Source of the DNA: Phyllobacterium chamaecytisi
GTDB lineage: Bacteria; Pseudomonadota; Alphaproteobacteria; Rhizobiales; Rhizobiaceae
NCBI RefSeq assembly: GCF_020164455.1
Contig: NZ_JAIQWW010000011.1
Coordinates: forward strand, 1 to 64,000
Direction of reading: 5' to 3'
DNA: 64,000 nucleotides
Shown: positions 41,989 through 51,359 of the stretch, piece after piece
Layout: each line of letters begins with the position of its first letter
Position numbering within the stretch: the stretch's first letter is position 1
Notes under the pieces: model-generated
Seen by the model: the letters and a program-made list of their open reading frames with translations, nothing else
Database searches by the model: none
Told to the model about the DNA's origin: nothing
Made by a program: the position numbers and the translations under genes

Positions 41989-43053
41989 CTACTGCAGGAG
42001 GAATTCCTGCATCCTTTCAGCCATCGCGTCATAATTCTTGCCCCACCAAGCGGTGTTCATTTCGAAGAGGCTCTTGATGTTGTCGGGTGCAGTCGGCAGA
42101 ACCGCGGCGCGCTCTGCAGAGAGGAAGTTGAAGGCTTTGCTGTTGGAAGGCCCATTGGCAACTATGGTGGAATACGCGGCCTGGTGCTCTGGCTGCATGC
42201 AGAATTTTACAAACTGCTGCGCCAGTGCGAGACGAGGTGTGCCCTCGGGGATGGACCAGCCGTCGACGCTGTAGCAGCCTTGGAAGAGAATCTTCAACGG
42301 TGCGCCGCCGGCAATAGCCGCATAAGCACGTGCAGACCAGGTGTCTGACATGTCAACTTCGCCGTTCTGGAGGATCTGTGTATTCTGGGCACCGCTTGTC
42401 CACCAGACATTCACATGTTCGCGGATCTTTTCAAGCGAGGCAAATGCGCGGTCCACATCGATCGGATAGATATCTGCGGGCTTGACGCCATCAGCAAGCA
42501 GCGCGACTTCAAGAAGACCCCAAGGGTCCTTGTAGAGCGCACGACGGCCGGGGAATTTTTCGACATCCCAGAAATCCGGCCAGCTTTGCGGGTCCTTGCC
42601 GTCGAACTTATCCGTGCGATAGGCCATCGCGATTGCGAAGACAGAAAACCCAAGCCAGTTCGATGTCAGCATGCCCGGAAGGATATCCTTGCCGTCGGCT
42701 TCGGATATGCCGAGTGGCGCGAGATAGTTCTTTTCGTTCGTCAGCCGAACGACATGGTCAGGTGTGACCATCGATACGTCCCATATGTAGGATTTTGTAT
42801 CAACCAGCAGCTTGAATTGAGTGACCGGGTCCGGATCGTGGGCAACTCCCACCACCTTGATCCCGGTCTCCTTCTCAAAGGGTTCGTAGAAGGCTTTCTT
42901 GATGGCCTCTCCAGGCGCGCCGCCGACATCAGATACAGTGATCTGCTCCGCCGCGAAGGCACCGCGGGTGAAGATTGCCGGGACGGCGAGAGCGCCAACA
43001 GCAACACCTGCCTGCAGAACGTTGCGCCGCGTTATCTTGATCGTTTTTGACAT
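41989..43053 (-). CDS. ABC transporter substrate-binding protein, PotD/PotF-like
   Basis: A 354-residue exported binding protein. The leader ITRRNVLQAGVAVGALAVPAIF with adjacent arginines is Tat-like. The mature domain follows the spermidine/putrescine and iron-type solute-binding pattern (VYWTSG-like VNVWWTSGAQNT, WSARAYAAIAGG, GWSIPEGTPR, ALAQQFVKFCM). It lies between the ATPase and permease genes. The substrate cannot be named; polyamine-like or organic anion ligands are usual in this family. Confidence 0.82.
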   Translation of the reverse strand: MSKTIKITRRNVLQAGVAVGALAVPAIFTRGAFAAEQITVSDVGGAPGEAIKKAFYEPFEKETGIKVVGVAHDPDPVTQFKLLVDTKSYIWDVSMVTPDHVVRLTNEKNYLAPLGISEADGKDILPGMLTSNWLGFSVFAIAMAYRTDKFDGKDPQSWPDFWDVEKFPGRRALYKDPWGLLEVALLADGVKPADIYPIDVDRAFASLEKIREHVNVWWTSGAQNTQILQNGEVDMSDTWSARAYAAIAGGAPLKILFQGCYSVDGWSIPEGTPRLALAQQFVKFCMQPEHQAAYSTIVANGPSNSKAFNFLSAERAAVLPTAPDNIKSLFEMNTAWWGKNYDAMAERMQEFLLQ

Positions 43054-43134
43054 GAAGCTATTCCCCTTTTCTTGTGGTCTATTGATTTTGTCGTTGATTG
43101 TTCCCATTCAGTCCGGACTAGCCGGTGGGCGCTG

Positions 43135-44232
43135 CTAGCTCTTGAGATATTGCGATTGTCGCGGTTCCCAATTCAGGCCGACTTCGCTTCCAAGTTGAAG
43201 TAACTGCTGACCGGCCTGCCGCCGAACGGTGAAGACAGCCCCGCTACGAAGCGCAATCAGGACCCGGGTCTCAGATCCCGCATAGATCGATTCCGTGACA
43301 CAACCGGAGAGAAAGCAGTTGCCCGCCGCCACGAGGCTCATCTGTTCTGGGCGTATGATGAGAGCGCCACGTTCACCGTTGCTTGCCCGACAGCTGGGCG
43401 GTAGAGGCAGGACCCCCTCAGCAGTGACCAGTGTCATGCCCTCAACATGTCCGCGCAAGAGATTGGTGATCCCGATGAACTCTGCAGCAAATGTACTGGC
43501 CGGCCGCTCATAGATCTCCTCAGGCGTTCCGAGCTGCTCGATCCGGCCGGCATTCATCAGGCAGATACGGTCCGAAAGCGCGAGCGCCTCCTCCTGGTCA
43601 TGTGTCACGAACACGATCGTTGATTTCGTCTCGCGGTGGATCCGCTTGATCTCGATCTGCATGGTTTCGCGTAACTTGCGATCCAGAGCGGACAGGGACT
43701 CGTCCATCAAGATGATCGAGGGTTCATAAACCAGACATCGGGCCAAGGCGACGCGTTGCTGCTGGCCACCGGACAGTTCAAGCGGAAACCGTTTCTCGAA
43801 CTCCACGAGACCGACCATGGCAAGTGCGTTCTGCACCTTGGTTCGGATGAGTGCGGCATCAAGTTTCCGCATTTGCAGTGGAAATGCGACGTTTTCCTGC
43901 ACCGTCAGATGCGGAAAGAGCGCATAGTTCTGGAACACTACACCGATATCTCGCTTGTTAGCGGTTGTTTCGGTGTGATCTTTGCCATCGATGACAAGGC
44001 GTCCATTCGTCGGCTCAACAAGGCCACAAATGAGCTGGAGGAGGGTGGTCTTTCCCGAGCCGGACGGGCCAAGCAGGGTCAGCAACTCCCCCGATCGAAT
44101 CTTTAATTCGATTGGGTGCAGCGCCACAGAGGTGCCATAGCTTTTAGATAGGCCTTGGGCATGCAATTTGATTTCTGCACCTGATTTCCCGGTAGCAGAA
44201 GATGTAGCGACAATGTTGCCAGGCATGTGCAT
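43135..44232 (-). CDS. ABC transporter ATPase, PotA-like
   Basis: A 365-residue ATPase. Walker [11 protein letters not shown]-loop VVFQNYALF, signature [15 protein letters not shown], Walker [13 protein letters not shown] (Ser in place of the usual Pro) and H-loop [10 protein letters not shown] are followed by a C-terminal TOBE domain (about 275-360, [11 protein letters not shown]). It is the first gene of the transporter unit. A GGAGA site precedes the ATG at 44232. Confidence 0.88.
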   Translation of the reverse strand: MHMPGNIVATSSATGKSGAEIKLHAQGLSKSYGTSVALHPIELKIRSGELLTLLGPSGSGKTTLLQLICGLVEPTNGRLVIDGKDHTETTANKRDIGVVFQNYALFPHLTVQENVAFPLQMRKLDAALIRTKVQNALAMVGLVEFEKRFPLELSGGQQQRVALARCLVYEPSIILMDESLSALDRKLRETMQIEIKRIHRETKSTIVFVTHDQEEALALSDRICLMNAGRIEQLGTPEEIYERPASTFAAEFIGITNLLRGHVEGMTLVTAEGVLPLPPSCRASNGERGALIIRPEQMSLVAAGNCFLSGCVTESIYAGSETRVLIALRSGAVFTVRRQAGQQLLQLGSEVGLNWEPRQSQYLKS

Positions 44233-44592
44233 TATCTATCTGTCTCCGGACCGCATTGCTTGCATCTGATGCCCTCTCGTCTAGCTGCGCACCGATCCGA
44301 GAACTATCGCTGCGGTCAGTAAGCCCCTTGTGCCGCCCTTAGTAAATTATCAAATTCGAGCCCAATGGTTAGATGATGCCTAATCATGAGGCGGCGACCA
44401 TAAATTAAGCAATTCGGCGGAGGGACATTTTCGTTTGCATCAAGGTTGTCCAATCAGCCGCCGAAACACGGTGTGCACAAATACGTAAGCAAGCGTCATG
44501 CCAGTCCCCCGGCCGTATCAAGTCATTACAGAGAATTGTTCTTCATCAGGATGATGGGAACTGTTGGGGCGGCTATAAACGCCTGCAGTCTC
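44233..44592. other. Intergenic region between the DUF1028 gene and the ABC ATPase gene
   Basis: 360 bases. It must hold the promoter of the transporter unit and the 3' end of the upstream operon. AT-rich blocks lie at about 44330-44440. I see no gene or structured RNA. Confidence 0.4.
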
Positions 44593-45267
44593 TCATTCGT
44601 CGCCCGGCACACCATAGCTGGGTGCTGCCGTTGGATCGATCGCACGCCGGACGTAATCTTCAATCTGCGGCTTGTAGATTCCCCAAAGTGCGGAGAGCTC
44701 TTCGATCGGACATCCGTCCGTCCAGTCAACGCGTAGATCTGCAACGGGCCAAGACACATCCTGGACCAGATAAAGACCCGCGGAATGAACTGGTCCTGCT
44801 TCGCCTCCTGCGGCGAGCCCGGCAGCCATTGCGGCAAGCAGGCGGTCACCAAGATGTCCCGATGACGCCTGAAGTGCCTCCAGCATCCTTTGGGGGACAA
44901 GCTTGGAGGCAAGAAGATTGCCGGCAGCAACTGCATTATCTCCCTCGACGGCGGCGTGGACACCAAGCGTCCGCTCGCCGGAAAAGACCGCCGTTTTCCC
45001 GTGGCGATCAACGATGGCGAGCTGGCGCCATTCTGCCGTTGGATAGCCAGAGAGCAAATCGGCCAGCGCTGCACGAGCCGATAACCCGCGTTCCATTAGT
45101 GCAAGCCCTCTCTGCCCGAGAGCTGGATCCGTCACGTTCTGGCTTGCCACAACGCCGATGCCGGCCTTCGCATGGGCACAACGCGCGGCAACGGCCGGCG
45201 AAGACGACGATATCGCAATTCCTAACATTCCGCTGTGGGGACATCTCGCTGCAATCGAGAAAGTCAT
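44593..45267 (-). CDS. DUF1028 protein, Ntn-hydrolase-like
   Basis: A 224-residue protein opening MTFSIAARCPHSGMLGIAIS, the DUF1028 signature. The following VASQNVTDPALGQRGLALMERG is also conserved. DUF1028 proteins have an Ntn-hydrolase-like fold, are often found near peptidases and RidA genes, and have no established reaction. It overlaps the RidA gene by four bases (ATGA), so they are translationally coupled. It is the last gene of its operon before the transporter. Confidence 0.8.
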   Translation of the reverse strand: MTFSIAARCPHSGMLGIAISSSSPAVAARCAHAKAGIGVVASQNVTDPALGQRGLALMERGLSARAALADLLSGYPTAEWRQLAIVDRHGKTAVFSGERTLGVHAAVEGDNAVAAGNLLASKLVPQRMLEALQASSGHLGDRLLAAMAAGLAAGGEAGPVHSAGLYLVQDVSWPVADLRVDWTDGCPIEELSALWGIYKPQIEDYVRRAIDPTAAPSYGVPGDE

Positions 45268-45692
45268 CGCTTGACCTCGTCGGGAATAACGGCGATGGCG
45301 TCGATCTCGACGACCCATTCAGGCCGCGCAAGAGCGGAAACAACGATACCGGTCGAGACTGGAAAGACGCCTTTAAGCCATCTGCCGACGACTCTGTAGA
45401 CCGCCTCGCGGTAACGAGGATCGATGATGTAGATCGTGATCTTGGCGATATGCTCGAGTTTCGAGCCCGCTTCGTCCAGCAGCATCTTGATGTTGGACAT
45501 CGCCTGCTCGGCCTGTCCGGCGGCATCACCGATCGCGACACTTTCGGAGGTATCGAGATTCTGTCCGATCTGCCCCCTCACGAACACCATGGTTCCGCGC
45601 GCCACCACCGTTTGGCACAAATCATTGTCGAGCTGCTGTTCGGGATAGGTATCCTTGGTATTGAACGAACGGATTCTCTTATGAACGACCAT
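45264..45692 (-). CDS. RidA/YjgF-family protein
   Basis: A 142-residue protein with the RidA fold: FVRGQIGQNLDTSE, DAAGQAEQAMSNIKMLLDEAG, AKITIYIIDPRYREAVYRVV and ALARPEWVVEIDAIAVIP. RidA members hydrolyse reactive enamine/imine intermediates; relatives act in pyrimidine (RutC) and nitro-aromatic degradation. The start at 45692 has a purine-rich site upstream. It lies between the flavin reductase and DUF1028 genes, which suggests that the pathway yields an enamine. Confidence 0.87.
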   Translation of the reverse strand: MVVHKRIRSFNTKDTYPEQQLDNDLCQTVVARGTMVFVRGQIGQNLDTSESVAIGDAAGQAEQAMSNIKMLLDEAGSKLEHIAKITIYIIDPRYREAVYRVVGRWLKGVFPVSTGIVVSALARPEWVVEIDAIAVIPDEVKR

Positions 45693-45703
45693 AGGGGATT
45701 TTC

Positions 45704-46261
45704 CTAAACACGATGATTTGCTGTTACGGGAGATCCGCTTTCGGGCAGACGTCCAAGGGTGCCATACGCTCGGTTGGAGTAGATGAGTGGTGAGCCGCTT
45801 TCTGCAGCCTCGACATCCATGACCTCGCCGATGAAAACGAAATGCGTACCAACCTGCAGGCTGCTCTGAAGCCGGCAATCAAAGGTGACCAAAGCATCTT
45901 CTATCCGCGGTTGGCCATTGTTGCTGATTTTCCAGCGCGTGCTGGCAAATTTGTCACCGTTGGGCAGTGCCACGCGTCCGGCAAAGCTGTCGGAAATCAT
46001 TGCCTGCCTATCTCTGAGAACATTGACGCAGAAGTAACGATTCTCAATGATGGCGGGTGCCGCCGAAACCTTGTGATGCATGCAGATCAAAAGCGTCGGG
46101 CGCTCGCCATCCGCCGACACCGACGACATGGATGATACGGTTGCACCGAATCGACCGGCCGCTCCATCCGTGGTGACGATATTGACGGTGCAGGCCGTCA
46201 GGGTCATACCGTTAAGGAATGCGCTGCGGATGTCCAGAGCAGCTAACGATGCGTTTTCCAT
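45704..46261 (-). CDS. Flavin reductase (HpaC-like)
   Basis: A 185-residue NAD(P)H:flavin reductase that supplies reduced FAD or FMN to the adjacent oxygenase. It has the family pattern FLNGMTLTACTVNIVTTDG, FGATVSSMSSVSADGERPTLLICM, YFCVNVL and HFVFIGEVMDVE. The CAGGAG site is strong. It is 36 bases downstream of the HpaB-type gene, which makes a two-component monooxygenase pair. Confidence 0.9.
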   Translation of the reverse strand: MENASLAALDIRSAFLNGMTLTACTVNIVTTDGAAGRFGATVSSMSSVSADGERPTLLICMHHKVSAAPAIIENRYFCVNVLRDRQAMISDSFAGRVALPNGDKFASTRWKISNNGQPRIEDALVTFDCRLQSSLQVGTHFVFIGEVMDVEAAESGSPLIYSNRAYGTLGRLPESGSPVTANHRV

Positions 46262-46297
46262 GATTGAACTCCTGAAGATGGGGTCGAAATCGAAGGG

Positions 46298-47821
46298 TTA
46301 TTCCGCAGCTGTACGGACGGCGGCATCCTTGCTGAACCACTGGCTGACTGCTTTGTCTCCGGAGGCGTGGTCGGTTTTGCCAAGGACCCTGTCCGACAGC
46401 CCTGCCGCCTTCCTGACGAAATCGAGCGGGCCGTCCCAATCGAAATTGCGATGAACGGCTGCGAGATGGGCGAAAGGCGGGGATTGGGCAAAGAGCTGGA
46501 ATGTCAGGCGATGGCCGGCATAATCGGAGTTCAGCATGTCGCGCGCAAAAGCGAGCAGCCTGCGGCGGTCGTCCGCTACCCAGTTCTCATTCACTGAATA
46601 GAATTTGTTGAGCCATGGTGCGGTTTCCGGTGCATCGAACGACGCCTTGTCCGGTGTGACGCAGATCTGTCCGCCGCACAATTCACGTGTGATGTGCATC
46701 ATCTCATGGAGCTGGGAGCAGGCTAGAACGCGGCCCGTGTAGAGCAGCGACTGGTTGGGCATCATCAAGCCACCAGGGCTGCGCTCGGGAAGTGATATCG
46801 CTGCCGTCAGGTGCGCGTTGATCCCTTCGCGGTAGACGGCGAGCGTGGACAGCTTTTCCTGAACAGCCTGCTGCTTATCGAGTCCTGTCTGACGCGCATT
46901 GAATAGAGCGGCGCCTATCATCATGTCCGCGAGCTTGAGATTTCGCTGAACGAAGGCGAAAGCCGAATAGCGATGCAGTGTCGCGCGGATGAAAGCTGCG
47001 GCCTTGGTGTGTCGATAGAAGAGCACGTTCTCCCACGGGATCAGAACGTCGTCGAAAATGACCAGCGTATCAACTTCGTCAAATTTGTTGGAGAGCGGAT
47101 AGTCGTCGGCGGGTGCGCGTCCCGCAAATCCGGTGCGGCAAATATACTTGAGACCGGGCGAGCCAAGTTCGCAAATAAAGCCAACTGCGTAATCCGAATA
47201 GGCGGCATTGCCCCAATTGGCGATTGTCGGCTTGGTGAAAGCCTGATTGGCATAGGCGGCAGCCGTTTCATATTTCGCGCCACGAACGATAATCCCCGCA
47301 TCGACCTCCTTGACGACGTGCAAGAGCATATCGGGGTCTTGCTCCTGCGGCGGCTTCGAACGGTCGCCTTTTGGGTCGGTATTTGCCGACACATGGAAAG
47401 GGTCGGCCCTGAGTACCTTGGCGATATGGGTCCGGATATTGGCGGAGAACTGAGGGTCCACCTCATTGAGCAGATCCTGACCATCGAACAGTGACCACAT
47501 TTCGCCAACAGTCTCGTCGCCGACGCGGGTGACGATACCTCCGATATCCTCGAGAACAGTGTCGGTTGCGCGTCGCTTGTCCCACCAATCGCCCTGTGTC
47601 AGCGGCAGCTTGTTGGCAACCGCATTCCATTCGCCGTCTTCCTCATAGGCCATTACATGACGGGTCTGCTCGTCATGCTGCATGTCATAGATCCGGGCCC
47701 GGATATCGACCAGCGGTTTGAACATCGGATGGGACGTCACGTCCTTGACGCGCTCACCATTCACGTAGACCTCGCGGCCATCCTGAATAGATGCCCTATA
47801 TTCCTCACCGGTTCTGATCAT
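46298..47821 (-). CDS. HpaB/PvcC-type flavin-dependent monooxygenase
   Basis: A 507-residue oxygenase of the 4-hydroxyphenylacetate 3-monooxygenase large-subunit family. It begins MIRTGEEYRASIQDGREVYVNGERVKDV, the usual opening, and has a long helical core with DEVDTLVIFDDVLIPWENVLFYRH, GLMMPNQSLLYTGRVL and ELCGGQICVTPDKASF. It uses reduced flavin from the downstream reductase to oxidise a ring substrate. A helical frame upstream of 47821 is not part of the family. The target need not be phenolic: the group includes pyrrole, indole and chlorophenol enzymes. Confidence 0.88.
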   Translation of the reverse strand: MIRTGEEYRASIQDGREVYVNGERVKDVTSHPMFKPLVDIRARIYDMQHDEQTRHVMAYEEDGEWNAVANKLPLTQGDWWDKRRATDTVLEDIGGIVTRVGDETVGEMWSLFDGQDLLNEVDPQFSANIRTHIAKVLRADPFHVSANTDPKGDRSKPPQEQDPDMLLHVVKEVDAGIIVRGAKYETAAAYANQAFTKPTIANWGNAAYSDYAVGFICELGSPGLKYICRTGFAGRAPADDYPLSNKFDEVDTLVIFDDVLIPWENVLFYRHTKAAAFIRATLHRYSAFAFVQRNLKLADMMIGAALFNARQTGLDKQQAVQEKLSTLAVYREGINAHLTAAISLPERSPGGLMMPNQSLLYTGRVLACSQLHEMMHITRELCGGQICVTPDKASFDAPETAPWLNKFYSVNENWVADDRRRLLAFARDMLNSDYAGHRLTFQLFAQSPPFAHLAAVHRNFDWDGPLDFVRKAAGLSDRVLGKTDHASGDKAVSQWFSKDAAVRTAAE

Positions 47822-47974
47822 CTCATATCCTTGGTCATGTTCGTCGCTTCGCTCCGAAGCAATTGCCAGGACTATTGCGGTTCTTGCCGACCTTGGAAAA
47901 TAATAGTTTCCGGGCCTTTGGTTAGTTGATTCCAATTCAGTGCATGCTGTCGCCATCGTCTTTCAACCGACAAA

Positions 47975-48015
47975 CATAAAAACAACGCTCCGCGACGATG
48001 CGCAGTCGCGGAGCG
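47975..48015 (-). terminator. Rho-independent terminator of the class II aldolase gene
   Basis: A perfect 11-base stem, CGCTCCGCGAC (47986-47996) with GTCGCGGAGCG (48005-48015), and an eight-base loop; on the minus strand it is followed by TTGTTTTTATG. It separates the aldolase gene from the monooxygenase operon. Confidence 0.8.
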
Positions 48016-48042
48016 GGAAATGGATGTATCGGGTTGAATAGC

Positions 48043-48786
48043 TCAGTCTCTGTAGGAAGGGTCTTCGCTGTCGAGGATTAGTTTCATTTCCTCAAAATGG
48101 GCGATTGAGAAATCCGAAATACCCTCCCAATCCTGAGCTGTTCTCTCCGCGATATCGTCGTCCAGAACGTTGAGAGGTTGGCCCGTTGAATATGCCTGAA
48201 CAAGGATCTGACAGGCGCGTTCGATCGTGTACATATCGTCAAACGCTTCACCGACCGTGCTTGCGACGACCATAACCCCGTGATTGCCCATCATCAACCG
48301 AGACCGGTTGCCTAACAAACCAGCGATGCGCGCGCCCTCAGCCTCGGTATCCGCCATGCCGCCGTACATCGTGTCGACGGCCATCCGGTTAAAGTAGCGT
48401 GCAGTGTTCTGGTCGATCGGCTTGATCTCTGGATCCTTGAGGGACGCAATCGTTGTCGTGAAAGGCGGGTGCAGGTGCATCGCAACGCGCGCCTGCGGCA
48501 TCAACCTGTGGATCTGGCCGTGAATTGACCAAGCGGTCGGATCGATGTCCGGTCGGGATTTGGCATCCGCATCGTCAGCGTCGAGCAGGAGCAAATCGCT
48601 TGCCTTAATTCTCGAGAAATGGCGCCATTTGGGGTTCAGCAGGAATTTCTTGCCGTCGCCGGAAACGGCTGCACTGAAATGATTGGCCACTGCTTCATGC
48701 AGGCCAAGCTTGGCGACAATCCGAAACAATGCGGCCAGATCGATCCGGAGCTGCTGTTCGTCTGGTGTTCTTGCAATCTGGTCCAT
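48043..48786 (-). CDS. Class II aldolase/adducin-family protein
   Basis: A 247-residue zinc-dependent enzyme of the fuculose aldolase/adducin fold. Metal-binding histidines are in AMHLHPPF and LLGNRSRLMMGNHGVMV. An N-terminal helical region (LRIDLAALFRIVAKLGLHEAVANHFSAA) matches the family. Relatives cleave or decarboxylate phosphorylated or hydroxy acids. The RBS AGAGGGATGAC is strong. It is followed by the terminator and then the monooxygenase operon. Confidence 0.82.
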   Translation of the reverse strand: MDQIARTPDEQQLRIDLAALFRIVAKLGLHEAVANHFSAAVSGDGKKFLLNPKWRHFSRIKASDLLLLDADDADAKSRPDIDPTAWSIHGQIHRLMPQARVAMHLHPPFTTTIASLKDPEIKPIDQNTARYFNRMAVDTMYGGMADTEAEGARIAGLLGNRSRLMMGNHGVMVVASTVGEAFDDMYTIERACQILVQAYSTGQPLNVLDDDIAERTAQDWEGISDFSIAHFEEMKLILDSEDPSYRD

Positions 48787-48929
48787 GTCATCCCTCTTCT
48801 AGGCTTGGTCCTGCAGGACTACATCAGTTCCGTCCGGTCGTTGTAAAATATGAAATTCAAGAGCTCTGCTTAGTTCGACCCTAAGGAAACAGGGGTCGAG
48901 CATCTGAGGTGAATGTGCCCCTTGTGTCG

Positions 48930-50081
48930 TCAGGTTTCGCAGAGACTTGCGATCAGGCGATCCATCATGGCATCGCATTTTGCAAGTTGTTCCAGCATGA
49001 TGAATTCGTTTGGGGTATGCCCTTGAGCCATTGAGCCTGGACCCAGGACAACAGTCGGAATTTCAAGCATGGATGCAAAAAGTCCAGCCTCAGTTCCGAA
49101 GGAAACCTTGGCAGTCGCCCCAGCTTTCGCGAGCCGAGCCACCGACGAGACCACCGGATCGGTTTCCTGGACAAGGAGACCAGGATAAGAATTCAGAACT
49201 TCGATTTCAATATGCGCCGCGGGAAACGAAGGTTGCATGATATCTACTGTGGTTTGGGCATCCTCTCGCAATTGGTCAAGGATCCGGCCCGGATCGTCCT
49301 GCGCGACATTGCGTATCTCGAAATCCACAAACGCCTTGTCGGCCACGATATTGAGTGTTTTGCCGCCGCTGATTATGCCGGCGTGGATGGTTGTATAGGG
49401 AATATCATAGTTACTGTCCCGCACGCCCGACTCTTCAAGGTCCCACTGTCGAGCACGCATCTTTCCGACAAAATCACAAGCCAGATGGATAGCATTGAGG
49501 TAGTTCGGTGCCATCGAGGAATGACCACCCACACCTTGGCAATGGGCGCGTGCGCTCACCTTCCCTTTGTGGCCCGTGACGACCTGCATCGACGTCGGTT
49601 CGCCTACGATACACAAGGCAGCCTTGAACTTTCTGCCCGCAAGATCTTCAAGCAAAGGTCGGATACCGACGCAACCGATCTCCTCGTCATAGGAAAAAGC
49701 GAGATGAAGTGGCCGGGAAAGCGAAGCCTGGCGCACCTTTGCCGCTGCAGCCAGCGCTGCAGCGAGGAAACCTTTCATATCTGTCGTTCCCCGCCCGAAC
49801 ACACGGTCGTTATCCTGAACCAGGGCAAACGGGTTCGTCGACCAATCCTGTCCGGACACCGGAACCACGTCCGTGTGGCCTGACAGGATGATGCCATTTC
49901 CCGTGTTTGGACCAATCGTTGCAAATAGGCTTGCCTTTCTGCCAGTCTCATCCGCAAGCAAGCGACATTCGAAGCCACACCCGGTCAAATATGATCGAAT
50001 AAAGTTGATAAGGGGTAGGTTTGTGTCGGCGCTGACCGTCGGGAATGCCACGAGCCGATCAAGAACTTCCAGTGTTTGCAC
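48930..50081 (-). CDS. argE: Acetylornithine deacetylase-family (ArgE) M20 hydrolase
   Basis: A 383-residue M20 metallohydrolase with the ArgE motifs: SGHTDVVPVSGQDWS, GRGTTDMKGFLAA, SYDEEIGCVGIRP (catalytic Glu pair), VVTGHKGKVSARAHCQG and the last metal histidine near GSMAQGHTPNEF. It removes N-acyl groups from amino acids such as N-acetylornithine. In an accessory catabolic locus the substrate is probably another N-acyl compound. The start codon is GTG with a good AGGAAAAT site. It is on the same strand as the LysR gene upstream. Confidence 0.82.
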   Translation of the reverse strand: MQTLEVLDRLVAFPTVSADTNLPLINFIRSYLTGCGFECRLLADETGRKASLFATIGPNTGNGIILSGHTDVVPVSGQDWSTNPFALVQDNDRVFGRGTTDMKGFLAAALAAAAKVRQASLSRPLHLAFSYDEEIGCVGIRPLLEDLAGRKFKAALCIVGEPTSMQVVTGHKGKVSARAHCQGVGGHSSMAPNYLNAIHLACDFVGKMRARQWDLEESGVRDSNYDIPYTTIHAGIISGGKTLNIVADKAFVDFEIRNVAQDDPGRILDQLREDAQTTVDIMQPSFPAAHIEIEVLNSYPGLLVQETDPVVSSVARLAKAGATAKVSFGTEAGLFASMLEIPTVVLGPGSMAQGHTPNEFIMLEQLAKCDAMMDRLIASLCET

Positions 50082-50194
50082 GATTTTCCTGCGAGATCAG
50101 ACTATGGATGGAGCGGTGTAAGATTATCTCACCGGCCATGTCGCTCCGAAATTAGAAAATACCGAAACTGGACTTAGCAAAAAACTTGGCAGCC

Positions 50195-51145
50195 CTATTT
50201 TGTTATCTTGCGGCGCCCCATCACCGGCGCCACCATCCCAGGTATATAGGCGTCGGAGATGAAGGATTGACAGTGCCGCTCGAACATTTCCACGAGACGG
50301 GATTTTCGGCTTTGCTTCAGCGAAACGACTCCGATCACCATCGGCTTGTGATCGCCCGAGAGAGGCACGCGCACGACGCGGCGTCCGTCCATGGCCATGT
50401 CTGAACGGGGTCGTACATTCATCAGTGTATAGCCGTAACCATTGGCAACCATGGTGCGGATGACATCCTGATGCGGTGAGCGCGTAGTGATCATCGGTTT
50501 GAGGCCGAGTGCCGTAAACAAATCAAGGAAATATTCCCGGCTTATGGGAAGATCCAGGAGTATCAGTGGCTCGTTGACCAGTTCCGTCAGGCTGATCGAG
50601 GAATGGCGGGCGAGGGGACTTGCCTCCCCAACAAGGACATGCGGGGGCAGGCTGGCTAGCGGCAGGAAATCGAAGCCGTCGGGTACCGAGAGATTGTAAG
50701 TGATGGCCGTATCGAGCTCGACACGTTCCAGTTTCTCCAGCAATTCTTCATGATTGCTTACAGTCTGAGCGATTTTTGTGGCGGGAAAAGCAGATGTGAA
50801 GGAATGAGATAGCTCCGGCATGATCATAGATGCGAGCGTCACGAGACAGCCAAGCGACAATTGTCCACGGATCTTGTCATTCACCTCGGAGGCAAGCGTG
50901 TACATATACTCGGCCTGCTGGACGAGAAGCTTTGCTTCGACAAGAAGGGTACGCCCGGCAGGGGTCAGTGACAGGCCCTTGGCGTGATGCCGTACGAAGA
51001 GCTGGGTTTCAAGCTCCTGCTCGAGATGGGTGATCGCGGTGGAAATCGATGGCTGGGAGATGCTGAGTCGTTCGGAAGCGAGAGTGATACTTCCGGTTTC
51101 AGCTGTGGCGATAAAATATTCAATCTGTCTGATCGTGTAGCGCAT
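50195..51145 (-). CDS. LysR-family transcriptional regulator
   Basis: A 316-residue regulator. The N-terminal winged helix (residues 1-65) is typical: MRYTIRQIEYFIATAETGSIT, LSISQPSISTAITHLEQELETQLFVRH. The effector domain (about 90-300) is of the PBP2 type. The ATG at 51145 has AGGAAAC upstream. It probably controls the locus B genes downstream in response to a pathway intermediate. Confidence 0.88.
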   Translation of the reverse strand: MRYTIRQIEYFIATAETGSITLASERLSISQPSISTAITHLEQELETQLFVRHHAKGLSLTPAGRTLLVEAKLLVQQAEYMYTLASEVNDKIRGQLSLGCLVTLASMIMPELSHSFTSAFPATKIAQTVSNHEELLEKLERVELDTAITYNLSVPDGFDFLPLASLPPHVLVGEASPLARHSSISLTELVNEPLILLDLPISREYFLDLFTALGLKPMITTRSPHQDVIRTMVANGYGYTLMNVRPRSDMAMDGRRVVRVPLSGDHKPMVIGVVSLKQSRKSRLVEMFERHCQSFISDAYIPGMVAPVMGRRKITK

Positions 51146-51359
51146 GTTTCCTGAGGTGACTCGAGCCAAATAAAAATTGTCCATACGAATGCTACACCGG
51201 AAAGCCCCTCACCTCAGGTTCTTTATAAACATGAAGCAAGGCGGTGTTCCGTATATGTTGCAGTGCAACAATAGAACGATTAAGCACGTCTGGTAAGGCG
51301 CACAATGATCTTATAGGGAAGACATCCCCAATATGTTCGTTGTCCGGATTATGGCTGAC

